From Clostridia bacterium (GTDB lineage Bacteria; Bacillota; Clostridia; UMGS1883; UMGS1540): a stretch of 36,127 nt of DNA. The translations under genes and the position numbers were made by a program. Positions 24,930-31,729 of this stretch are shown here, piece after piece. The first letter of the stretch is position 1; every line of letters begins with the position of its first letter. The DNA lies in NCBI GenBank assembly GCA_029006755.1, contig JAQXGO010000019.1, positions 1 through 36,127 of the forward strand, given 5' to 3'. The notes beneath the pieces are model-generated. The model saw only the letters and a list, made by a program, of their open reading frames with translations. It was not told the DNA's origin and did no database searches.

Positions 24930-25169
24930 GGGACTGGAGAAAAATCGTGCAGAATGGACAAACTGCGCCAAAGCCGCAGGCTTTGGGTCCCCGAAGGCGT
25001 ACACAGGTACGTCGAGAGGCGAAGTTTGTTCCTAGCATAAAGTATTTATATTTTAAGAAATGCATGGTTTAGCGAATGTCCACCCTCACTGTTTGACTCT
25101 TATAAGGCTGATTCGCATATGCGCAAGAATCGTATGCTTTATGCGGTCTGTGCATTTTTCTACGGCCCC
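24880..25169 (-). repeat. 290-bp inverted-repeat element, copy A
   Basis: Noncoding element, inverted relative to copies B and D. Terminal inverted repeats are GGAGCCGTAGCAAAATG at 24880 and, at the far end, the same sequence with one mismatch in a G form. Its outer part folds into a hairpin (15-bp stem 24880-24894 / 24911-24925, then TTTT) just downstream of ppdK. An internal stem CCAAAGCC-GCA-GGCTTTGG is shared by all copies. It is near-identical by eye to copies B and D over the whole length. No target-site duplication and no encoded protein seen. Confidence 0.85.
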
Positions 25170-25234
25170 TTTTGCTTCATGCACGTTGAAGAGGACGATT
25201 TCTCTATAAAAAGTATAAAAACAAATGAATTGGC

Positions 25235-25263
25235 TTGACACAAATATAAATCTATAATAAAAT
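25235..25263 (+). promoter_or_regulatory. Promoter of the nitroreductase/ADH pair
   Basis: TTGACA (25235-25240), 17 nt, TAAAAT (25258-25263), about 65 nt beyond the end of repeat copy A. Confidence 0.8.
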
Positions 25264-25353
25264 TAGACTATTGGATAAGATGACCGGAAGAGCATGGAGT
25301 ACATCTGCCTTTTCTTCTTCCGGCGCGAAAAAGGAAGAAGGGAAAGTTGCAAT

Positions 25354-25866
25354 ATGAACGAAACGGTGAAAAGCTTGACGACACGAAGGAGTTGCAAGAA
25401 CTATGCGGACAAGCATATCGACAAGGAATGCTTGGCAGAAATCATTGAGGCAGGATTGCATGCGCCTTCAGGGATGAATCGGCAAACCGCTATTTTTGTT
25501 GCGATTTCAGATGAAGAGGTGGTGGAAAAGCTTTCTAAAATGAATGCCGCAGTGCTTGGAGTGCAAACAGATCCCTTTTACGGTGCAAAAGATGTGATTG
25601 TGGTGTTGGCAAAAAAGGTTGGCACTTATATTTATGACGGTAGCCTTGCTATGGGAAATCTATTAAATGCCGCGTGGAGCATGGGGATTGGCTGCTGTTG
25701 GATTCACAGAGCACTGGAGGTTTTTGAAACCGAAGAAGGAAAGGCATTGCTTCAGGAATGGGGGATAACAGACGAGGTGGAAGGCATCGGCTTTTGCACA
25801 TTGGGATATGCAAAAGAGGAAACAAAAGGCAAACCTGTTTTACCGGATCGGGTGAAATTTATATAA
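25354..25866 (+). CDS. Nitroreductase family FMN oxidoreductase, 170 aa
   Basis: Flavin NAD(P)H oxidoreductase of the nitroreductase family. The N-terminal TTRRSCKNYADKHID is the usual FMN phosphate-binding RRSxRxY stretch, with LHAPSGMNRQTAIFVAI next and GIGCCWIHRA later. It is compact at 170 aa. The start at 25354 follows AAGGGA and fits the family N-terminus; longer in-frame starts lie within leader sequence. An iron-type alcohol dehydrogenase gene follows 18 nt later. The pair may share reductive NAD(P)H-linked metabolism; substrate unknown. Confidence 0.88.
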   Translation: MNETVKSLTTRRSCKNYADKHIDKECLAEIIEAGLHAPSGMNRQTAIFVAISDEEVVEKLSKMNAAVLGVQTDPFYGAKDVIVVLAKKVGTYIYDGSLAMGNLLNAAWSMGIGCCWIHRALEVFETEEGKALLQEWGITDEVEGIGFCTLGYAKEETKGKPVLPDRVKFI

Positions 25867-25884
25867 TACGAAAAGAGGAAAAAT

Positions 25885-27057
25885 ATGGATAACTTTCTAT
25901 ACGAAACACCGACAAAAGTGTACTTTGGCAAGGAACAGCACAAGGAAGTCGGCAGAATTATCAAAGCATATGGAGCGAAAAAGGTTCTCATCCATTATGG
26001 CGGCAAATCAGCAATGCAAAGCGGTCTTTTAAATTGTGTAAAAGAGTGCCTTGCTGCGGAAAATATTGCGTATATCTGTTTAGGCGGCGTTGTGCCAAAC
26101 CCGGAGCTTTCTCTCGTGCGTGAGGGAATTGCTTTGTGCCTTGCGGAAAATGTAGATTTCATTTTGGCAGTCGGCGGCGGTTCGGTCTTGGATTCTGCAA
26201 AGGGGATTGCAAACGGTGCGGCAAATCCCACAATGGATGTTTGGGATTTTTCAATACGAAAAGCAGAACCGCAAAAAACCATACCAAAAGGCTGTATTCT
26301 GACATTGGCGGCAGCCGGGTCTGAAATGTCGGCCTCCTGCGTAATTACCAATACGGAAACGGGCATGAAATGCGGCTATAACAGCATTTGCAACCGAATG
26401 AATTTTGCAATTTTAAATCCGGAGCTTACCTATACAGTCAGTCCCTATCAAACCGCATGCGGCATTGTAGATATTGCAATGCATACAATGGAACGGTATT
26501 TTTCTGTGGGAACTGACACCTATCTGACGGATTCGATTGCGGAAGCAGTGATAAAAAGCGTGTACAAGTCCGGTCAAGATTGTTTAAAGGCGCCGACCAA
26601 TTATGCGGCGAGAGCGAACATGATGTGGGCATCTTCTTTGGCGCATAATGGCCTTACAGAGTGTGGAAGAAATGTGGTGATGGCGGTACATCAGCTGGAA
26701 CATGAGGTTTCCGCCATGTATCCGGCAGTTGCCCATGGCGCAGGACTTGCAGCACTTTGGGGAAGTTGGGCACGGTTTGCCTATCCGGCCAACAAGCCGA
26801 GATTTGTACAGTATGCAAAAAATATTTGGGGTATCGATAATGCATCTGAGGATGCGGCAATACAAGAAGCGATAGCCAAACAGGAAAAATTATATCAATC
26901 CATCGGCATGCCCATTTCCTTGCGGGAACTTGGGGTAAAACCGGAGGATTTAGAAACGCTGGCCAATAAGTGCAGCCGTGATAAGACACGGGTTTTGACA
27001 GGGTATTGCAAAATCGGCTATGCGGAAATGCTGGATATTTACAAAAGGGCATATTAA
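25885..27057 (+). CDS. Iron-containing alcohol dehydrogenase (butanol dehydrogenase-like), 390 aa
   Basis: Group III Fe-type alcohol dehydrogenase. The NAD(P) site shows ILAVGGGSVLDSAKGIA, and the metal region shows the DIAMHTMERYF and VMAVHQLEHEVSAMYPAVAHGAGLAAL histidines. Members reduce aldehydes to alcohols such as butanol or ethanol in clostridia; the exact substrate is open. AGAGGA lies 6 nt before the ATG. It ends 3 nt before a palindromic terminator that is shared with the convergent GDSL gene. Confidence 0.92.
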   Translation: MDNFLYETPTKVYFGKEQHKEVGRIIKAYGAKKVLIHYGGKSAMQSGLLNCVKECLAAENIAYICLGGVVPNPELSLVREGIALCLAENVDFILAVGGGSVLDSAKGIANGAANPTMDVWDFSIRKAEPQKTIPKGCILTLAAAGSEMSASCVITNTETGMKCGYNSICNRMNFAILNPELTYTVSPYQTACGIVDIAMHTMERYFSVGTDTYLTDSIAEAVIKSVYKSGQDCLKAPTNYAARANMMWASSLAHNGLTECGRNVVMAVHQLEHEVSAMYPAVAHGAGLAALWGSWARFAYPANKPRFVQYAKNIWGIDNASEDAAIQEAIAKQEKLYQSIGMPISLRELGVKPEDLETLANKCSRDKTRVLTGYCKIGYAEMLDIYKRAY

Positions 27058-27059
27058 AC

Positions 27060-27083
27060 AAACGAGGCCGGACGGCCTCGTTT
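27060..27083 (+). terminator. ADH terminator, first copy of a shared palindrome
   Basis: A 10-bp perfect stem AAACGAGGCC / GGCCTCGTTT with loop GGAC. The identical 24 bp recur at 27592-27615. The T-run is short (TTT then CAG). Confidence 0.75.
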
Positions 27084-27182
27084 CAGACTGTCGAAAAACT
27101 CGGTCTACCACAAGCAAAGTATATATTGCATTTAAAAAGTAGACTTCTGTGTCCTTCAGCGCAGCGCATATCAAAATGGTAA

Positions 27183-27473
27183 GGGGCCGTAGCAAAATGC
27201 ACAGACCGCATAAAGCATACGATTCTTGAGAATATGCGGAAAAGCCGTATAAGAGTCAAAAAGTTAGGGTGGAAATTCGCTAAACCATGCATTTCTTAAA
27301 ATAAAAATGCTTGATGCTATGAACAAACTTCGCCTCTCGACGTACCTGTGTACGCCTTCGGGGAACCCAAAGCCTGCGGCTTTGGCGCAGTTTGTCCATT
27401 CTGCACTATTTTTCTCCAGCCCCAAAAGGAGCCGTAGCAAAAAGACTTTTATAAATCATTTTGCTACGGCTCC
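27183..27473 (+). repeat. 291-bp inverted-repeat element, copy B
   Basis: Full copy between the convergent ADH and GDSL genes. It begins GGGGCCGTAGCAAAATG and ends with a hairpin whose last strand TTTTGCTACGGCTCC is the inverted match of the start. The inner 15-bp hairpin is 27428-27473. The body matches copies A and D almost base for base. It lies between two copies of a second palindrome (27060 and 27592), as if nested. A frame crossing its right end could encode about 100 residues, but it continues past the element boundary and is not conserved as a protein. Confidence 0.85.
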
Positions 27474-27591
27474 TTGTGTTTTTTACGAATATAAACTCTA
27501 CCGTACCATCGTACGCCGACGAATTTACATTCGCAAAATATACCTTCGTTTTTCAACCTCTGACCAGCGTGTCGACTTTATCGACACGCTG

Positions 27592-27615
27592 AAACGAGGC
27601 CGGACGGCCTCGTTT
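27592..27615 (-). terminator. GDSL gene terminator, second copy of the shared palindrome
   Basis: Same 10-bp stem and four-base loop as at 27060-27083, 13 nt beyond the GDSL stop. Next to it is a separate perfect 10-bp inverted repeat AGCGTGTCGA-CTTTA-TCGACACGCT (27566-27590). Confidence 0.7.
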
Positions 27616-27628
27616 TTTCTGTAACGCA

Positions 27629-28609
27629 CTACGCAGTGTACATTTTTTGCATGTATTCCGCGGCTTCTTGACGAATCGCAGGAATATGCATGCGGTTTTC
27701 CATATAATCTTTATATGCTTCCGTACGCCATGGTTCAATAGGCATAGAAAGCTGTGACGACAAAAAGGCATCGGCCCGCTCGCTGTCTTCCGGGGAAATG
27801 CCTTGACCGGCTAAAACATTCATTTCTACATAATACAGATGCGTTAATCTTTTTGATACTGCAGTGCGAAGATCACTATATGGGTTTTTGGGGGACAAAT
27901 CTTCTTCTATGCCGAATCTACGTACAAAATCCTTTTCCGCAGGCGTGATGCTGGCATCCCACATGGGCAGCGTTGGGTTATGAATGCCCTGTGCGCATAA
28001 AATCGCATGCGCCATAAGAATATGGCCAATATTGCCGGGATGCACCCTGTCAGGCCCGATGATGGTAGGGATCATACGCTTGTCGTTGATAGCAGAAAGC
28101 GTTTTATGTATGTCTAAGGCCGGGGAGTAGGTTGCCATAATGTGAGAAGCTGCCTGTCGAAGGGCATCGTTATATCCTTTATATAAAGGTGTCTCTAAAG
28201 CCGTAGATTCTTCATGTGGCGTTGGCGTCATAAAACAATGGGGAATGGACGAGAGAAGTCCATCCAGAGCCGCAAGGTTCTCTGCATATTTCACCTGCTG
28301 CAACTGTCTTTTTTTCAATAGACTTTCCGTAACGTTGGCACTATCCGCGTAGAGCGAACGACCAAGGTCATTCATACCAAGCATTACGGTAGCGGCCGTC
28401 GGCTTTCTGGAGGCGACCAGTGTTTCAAAATTATCTAAAATTGTTTTCGCACTGCCACCCGGAATATTGGCATTATAAAAAAGAATCCGTTTTTCGGGAA
28501 AGTGCAATACATAATAGTCTATCAGAATTCTTGTGTATTTTTCTGCCGCCGTAATACTATCCCCAATAAAAAGAACAATATCACCGGCTTGCCATTTTTG
28601 AATTTCCAT
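27629..28609 (-). CDS. SGNH/GDSL-type hydrolase, 326 aa
   Basis: Serine esterase/lipase-like hydrolase. Block I holds the nucleophile Ser in FIGDSIT (about residue 18), the oxyanion-site GMND is in VMLGMNDLGR, and block V is GPDRVHPGNIGH with the catalytic Asp and His. No signal peptide, so it is probably cytoplasmic. The ATG at 28609 is preferred because GGAGGG stands 8 nt upstream; an adjacent ATG at 28612 is only 5 nt away. It starts 18 nt after the radC stop and is probably cotranscribed with it. Natural substrate unknown; family members act on acyl groups of sugars or peptidoglycan. Confidence 0.88.
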   Translation of the reverse strand: MEIQKWQAGDIVLFIGDSITAAEKYTRILIDYYVLHFPEKRILFYNANIPGGSAKTILDNFETLVASRKPTAATVMLGMNDLGRSLYADSANVTESLLKKRQLQQVKYAENLAALDGLLSSIPHCFMTPTPHEESTALETPLYKGYNDALRQAASHIMATYSPALDIHKTLSAINDKRMIPTIIGPDRVHPGNIGHILMAHAILCAQGIHNPTLPMWDASITPAEKDFVRRFGIEEDLSPKNPYSDLRTAVSKRLTHLYYVEMNVLAGQGISPEDSERADAFLSSQLSMPIEPWRTEAYKDYMENRMHIPAIRQEAAEYMQKMYTA

Positions 28610-28627
28610 CATACATACCCTCCATGA

Positions 28628-29305
28628 TTAAAGCATACCACGTTCGGCCATACTATAAAAATGGCCTTTTCCTACAATAATATGATCAATTACCGGTATA
28701 TCCATTTCGCCAAAGGTTTTGACGAGCTTTTTTGTAAGCGCAATATCATTTTCCGAAGGAGAAACAGCACCGGCCGGATGATTATGCACCAAAACAATGT
28801 GATGCGCACGATACAGAAGGGCACGCTCCACAACCTTGCGCACATCCACATTCGCGCGGTAGGCAGAACCGGATTCAACTTTACAAAAGCTATTTACATA
28901 ATTGGAAGGATCCAAGCAAATCAGGTAAAAACCTTCCTCGGTTTGATCGCCAATCATATCGACAGCATAGGTGCCCACTTCTGCAGAATTAGAAAGAAGT
29001 GGTTTGGCAGCCCATTTGCTTTTGGAATACAGCTTCATGCAATCCTTTACAAGATGAAAAAAGACGGCGCTCTCCTTGCCAATGCCGGATACTTGCTGCA
29101 AATTTTCGATATTCGCATCCAAAACACCGCTGAATGACCCAAAAGTATTTAAAAGCGCATGGGCAATACCATTCGTATCTGCGCGTGGTTTTACATAAAA
29201 CAAAAGCATCTCCAAGACCTCATGCGGCGCAAAGCCGTCAATGCCATTTTGAAGATACCTATTTCGCATTCTTTCCCGATGTCCCTCGTGAATGGAGAAC
29301 CCCAC
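28628..29305 (-). CDS. radC: RadC family (JAB1/MPN domain) protein, 225 aa
   Basis: N-terminal helix-hairpin-helix-like part (QVSGIGKESAVFF) and a C-terminal MPN+ domain with the JAMM-type motif VHNHPAGAVSPSENDI. Despite the name, a DNA-repair role is not established for the family. Start uncertain: GTG at 29305 has the ribosome-like AAAGG directly against it, and the better-spaced codon is ATT at 29293, giving the usual family N-terminus (IHEGHRERMRNRYL). It follows the tRNA-Glu terminator closely. Confidence 0.88.
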   Translation of the reverse strand: MGFSIHEGHRERMRNRYLQNGIDGFAPHEVLEMLLFYVKPRADTNGIAHALLNTFGSFSGVLDANIENLQQVSGIGKESAVFFHLVKDCMKLYSKSKWAAKPLLSNSAEVGTYAVDMIGDQTEEGFYLICLDPSNYVNSFCKVESGSAYRANVDVRKVVERALLYRAHHIVLVHNHPAGAVSPSENDIALTKKLVKTFGEMDIPVIDHIIVGKGHFYSMAERGML

Positions 29306-29322
29306 CTTTCTTTATGGATAAT

Positions 29323-29348
29323 AAAAAAGTACGATCCGTTGACCGTAC
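29323..29348 (-). terminator. tRNA-Glu terminator
   Basis: Minus strand GTACGGTC-AACG-GATCGTAC (8 bp, one G-U) followed by six T, 5 nt after the encoded CCA. Confidence 0.75.
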
Positions 29349-29352
29349 CGTT

Positions 29353-29428
29353 TGGTGACCCCAAAGGGAATCGAACCCTTGTTTTAGCCGTGAGAGGGCT
29401 ACGTCCTAGGCCGCTAGACGATGGGGCC
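29353..29428 (-). tRNA. tRNA-Glu (CTC)
   Basis: Cloverleaf of 76 nt with encoded CCA. Acceptor GGCCCCA pairs with TGGGGTC, and the anticodon loop CTCTCAC gives anticodon CTC for GAG. T arm CAAGG/CCTTT with the GTTCGATTC loop region. It has its own promoter and terminator. Confidence 0.95.
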
Positions 29429-29440
29429 ATAACAACGTAT

Positions 29441-29469
29441 ATTATAGCAGTTTAGGTGTACTTTGTCAA
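29441..29469 (-). promoter_or_regulatory. Promoter of tRNA-Glu
   Basis: Minus strand TTGACA (29469-29464), 17 nt, TATAAT (29446-29441). The spacer region carries AAAGTACACCT, the same 11-mer as in the tRNA-Ala promoter. Confidence 0.88.
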
Positions 29470-29479
29470 GCAATTTTGT

Positions 29480-29524
29480 AAAAAAAAATAAAAAGTAGCC
29501 CGGTCAAGCGGGACCGGGCTTTTT
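29480..29524 (-). terminator. Terminator of the spoVM-like operon (works in both directions)
   Basis: AGCCCGGTC pairs over 9 bp with GACCGGGCT (29497-29520). T-runs follow on both strands, TTTTT on plus and TTTTTATTTTTTTT on minus. It starts 11 nt after the micro-gene stop. Confidence 0.85.
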
Positions 29525-29530
29525 GGGCGG

Positions 29531-29602
29531 CTATTTCACCTTAAAAATCCGTTTTAATATGCCACCTAAAAACTTTGGCGCTTTCCATATGACTACCTGC
29601 AA
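29531..29602 (-). CDS. spoVM: SpoVM-like sporulation micro-protein, 23 aa
   Basis: Translates as MQVVIWKAPKFLGGILKRIF and ends VK. The KxPKFLxGIL core is the signature of SpoVM, the amphipathic helix that recognises the curved outer forespore membrane and recruits the coat ATPase SpoIVA (known for Bacillus, where it is 26 aa). Start is TTG with AAGGGGG 8 nt upstream. It follows the 49-aa membrane-protein gene by 19 nt and ends just before a strong terminator. This supports a real two-gene sporulation unit in place of a chance frame. SpoIVA is not in the window. Confidence 0.72.
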   Translation of the reverse strand: MQVVIWKAPKFLGGILKRIFKVK

Positions 29603-29621
29603 GAAACACACCCCCTTCTGC

Positions 29622-29771
29622 TCAATCGCTGCTAAAAAAGCACCAACCGATGATGATTAGCATAATGGTTTCAATAATTGCTAATATCCACAGAGGCAAG
29701 GCGGCTGCTAATAGAGCGCCTATAGAAAAAGATAGAATGATGATACCAACAGCTCTTCGTTTACCGCACAT
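29622..29771 (-). CDS. Small membrane protein in the spoVM-like operon, 49 aa
   Basis: Starts MCGKRRAVG and is then almost entirely hydrophobic (about residues 8-46, with a proline break at 26), so one or two membrane segments are likely. GGAGGTG stands upstream of the ATG. A basic Cys-containing start followed by a helix-Pro-helix is a pattern I associate with small clostridial membrane proteins beside spoVM-like genes, but I do not recognise a named family. Upstream, CATAGTAT near 29796 resembles a SigE -10 box but lacks a convincing -35 partner. Confidence 0.65.
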   Translation of the reverse strand: MCGKRRAVGIIILSFSIGALLAAALPLWILAIIETIMLIIIGWCFFSSD

Positions 29772-29826
29772 ATTTATGTACACCTCCGTTTAGTAACATA
29801 CTATGCAGAGGATTTGACTATGGTGT

Positions 29827-30798
29827 CTACTGATTGACAAATATTTTTGAAGGTACATAAATATTTGGCGAGGCAGGTGATTTTTTCTCTAACAGCCAAT
29901 CGCCTGCAAGCTGCATGGCACAACGACCCATTTCGTAGGCATCGCTAATGGAAAGCAAGCGAATGAGTCCGCTGTTTAAATACGTTGCGTTCCCCGGAGG
30001 ATTTTCGTAGCCAATGCAGATGACGTCCTTACAAAGGCCCAATTTACAAAGGGCAAGAGAGGCGTAGGGGGTGACACCTGTTCCGCAATACAGGCAATCG
30101 AAAGAGCCTATGCCTTTGGCCTTTATGGAACGGGCGATGACGGAGGCAAAGGGAGATGAAATAGCCTCAAGCGTAATGGAGTCAACAATCGAAACACCGC
30201 TTCCCTCCAGAGCTTTTGCAAAGCCCGCAGAACGAAGCTGTGCGCCGAGCCCGTTATGCACATGGAGCGCAAGAATCCGCTTGCGGTTAGGCTGATACTG
30301 TAAAAGTGCACGGCCGAGGCGCATACCGTCTTTAAAATAGTCCCCTCCTATTGTGGCTAAATGGGGTGCATCCAATCCTTCGCTTACACATATCACAGGC
30401 TTTTCGGCGGCCAAAACAGCAATTCTTGCTTTGACCTCTGCCATGGTTGGCGGTGCGATAATCAAAGCATCCATATTTTCCATGTAGTCAATGGCATAAA
30501 TAGATTCGCGCCCGACACCCATAGAAGAAAAAAACGCGAAGTGCGCATCCAAAGCATTCGGCACTGAGGACTCTAATCCATGACATAGTGCATCCCAATA
30601 GTAAGAAGGCGTGCATGGCAAAACAACACCGACAGTCGGCTTTCGCCCTACTTTGGCACGGGGCACAATGCCCATTGACAAGGCGGCGGCCAAGACACGT
30701 TGGCGTGTTCGCGCATCCACACCTTTTTTATGGTGAATGGCCTTATAGGCAGCGGATAAACTAATATTACATTGTTCTGCAATTCTCTTAATATTCAT
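29827..30798 (-). CDS. LacI-family transcriptional regulator, 323 aa
   Basis: N-terminal LacI helix-turn-helix (MNIKRIAEQCNISLSAAYKAI) with the hinge region near residue 45-55, then a periplasmic-binding-protein-like effector domain of normal length. Such proteins usually bind a sugar or a related small ligand. It is divergent from the creatininase/aminotransferase operon, and the shared intergenic site TTAATAGAAG sits 11 nt upstream of both -10 boxes. Control of itself and of that operon is likely (inference). Confidence 0.88.
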   Translation of the reverse strand: MNIKRIAEQCNISLSAAYKAIHHKKGVDARTRQRVLAAALSMGIVPRAKVGRKPTVGVVLPCTPSYYWDALCHGLESSVPNALDAHFAFFSSMGVGRESIYAIDYMENMDALIIAPPTMAEVKARIAVLAAEKPVICVSEGLDAPHLATIGGDYFKDGMRLGRALLQYQPNRKRILALHVHNGLGAQLRSAGFAKALEGSGVSIVDSITLEAISSPFASVIARSIKAKGIGSFDCLYCGTGVTPYASLALCKLGLCKDVICIGYENPPGNATYLNSGLIRLLSISDAYEMGRCAMQLAGDWLLEKKSPASPNIYVPSKIFVNQ

Positions 30799-30804
30799 GC
30801 TTTC

Positions 30805-30831
30805 AGTATAGCAAAAAAATGCTTCTATTAA
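30805..30831 (-). promoter_or_regulatory. LacI gene promoter with TTAATAGAAG site
   Basis: On the minus strand TTAATAGAAG (30831-30822), then 11 nt, then TATACT (30810-30805). The region that should hold -35 is overlapped by this 10-mer. Confidence 0.65.
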
Positions 30832-30882
30832 AATATATATGTTGCCTAAAAATCAGAAGAATTATTGTGTAGTTTGTACATG

Positions 30883-30909
30883 TTAATAGAAGGAGACCTA
30901 AGCTATAAT
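30883..30909 (+). promoter_or_regulatory. Creatininase operon promoter with TTAATAGAAG site
   Basis: TTAATAGAAG (30883-30892), 11 nt, TATAAT (30904-30909). This is the mirror image of the LacI promoter. The spacing puts the transcript start near 30916, so translation at 30931 fits and a longer upstream start does not. Confidence 0.7.
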
Positions 30910-30930
30910 GTTACAAAAGGGGGGTTGAGT

Positions 30931-31707
30931 ATGGCATATATCATGAAAAATATGACTGTGGAGGAAATGAACCATCTGGACACAAAAACGGTGATTATTC
31001 CAATTGGGGTTGTGGAACAGCATGGGTATCATCTGCCGCTTTCTACGGACATATACAATGCAGAAAAACCGCTTGAACTTGCAGGAGAACGTCTGCATGC
31101 ATTGATTGCGCCAACGGTAAATTACTGCTATTCCGGCGGTACGCTTCGCGGGACGGTGAATGTATCTCCAAATGTATTCGGGTTGTATGTGACAGATATT
31201 TGCAAAGAGTTTATGCGGATGGGTTTTAAAAATATTATTCTGTTCTTAGGACATGGCGGAACGGATAATGAAATTGCCTTGCGTCATAGTCTGCAAATGC
31301 TAATGAACAGCGCGGAGAAAAACGATGTTACAGTTTCCTTGGTTACGGTATGGTCCATAGCACCGACATGGTTCTATGAACAGAATGGAGAACATGATTT
31401 CCATGCCGGACGGACAGAAACTTCGCTCATGAAATTCTGGGCACCGGAGCTTGTCCGGGAACGCATTGCAATGGATGAACCGGAAATTGCGAAGAATATG
31501 CGTTCCGATCAGGATTGGTATGCAATGGAAACCCGCGTGGTTGATCATGCGTTTGTTGTACCGAACATAAGACAAAGGGAAGAAATAGAGGTGGGTGTTA
31601 TGGGATTTCCGGAGCTTGCCTCGAGGGAATTAGGCGAAAAAATCGCCAATGAAATGGTAGAGGGTATTATCGCATACGTCGACATGTTAAATCAAAAAAA
31701 TGGATGA
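30931..31707 (+). CDS. Creatininase-family amide hydrolase, 258 aa
   Basis: Metal-dependent amidohydrolase of the creatininase/MftE/ArfB fold. The motif E29-Q-H31-G-Y-H34-L-P-L-S-T-D40 carries the first metal ligands; GHGGTDNE and DFHAGRTETSLM supply further family motifs. Creatininase itself is unlikely in this context; many members cleave cyclic amides, N-acyl amines or C-terminal peptides. A glycine-rich GGGGG site precedes the ATG. The DegT aminotransferase gene follows 22 nt later in the same operon, under the divergent LacI regulator. Confidence 0.85.
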   Translation: MAYIMKNMTVEEMNHLDTKTVIIPIGVVEQHGYHLPLSTDIYNAEKPLELAGERLHALIAPTVNYCYSGGTLRGTVNVSPNVFGLYVTDICKEFMRMGFKNIILFLGHGGTDNEIALRHSLQMLMNSAEKNDVTVSLVTVWSIAPTWFYEQNGEHDFHAGRTETSLMKFWAPELVRERIAMDEPEIAKNMRSDQDWYAMETRVVDHAFVVPNIRQREEIEVGVMGFPELASRELGEKIANEMVEGIIAYVDMLNQKNG

Positions 31708-31729
31708 CGAATAGAAAGGAGTATTGAAA

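Noticed and set aside
27307-27624. An open frame of about 105 codons on the plus strand that starts in repeat copy B
   Set aside because: It crosses the repeat end, and similar frames in other copies share only the part that lies inside the element (ending ...AQFVHSALFF). It has no ribosome site, so it is an artefact of the repeat.
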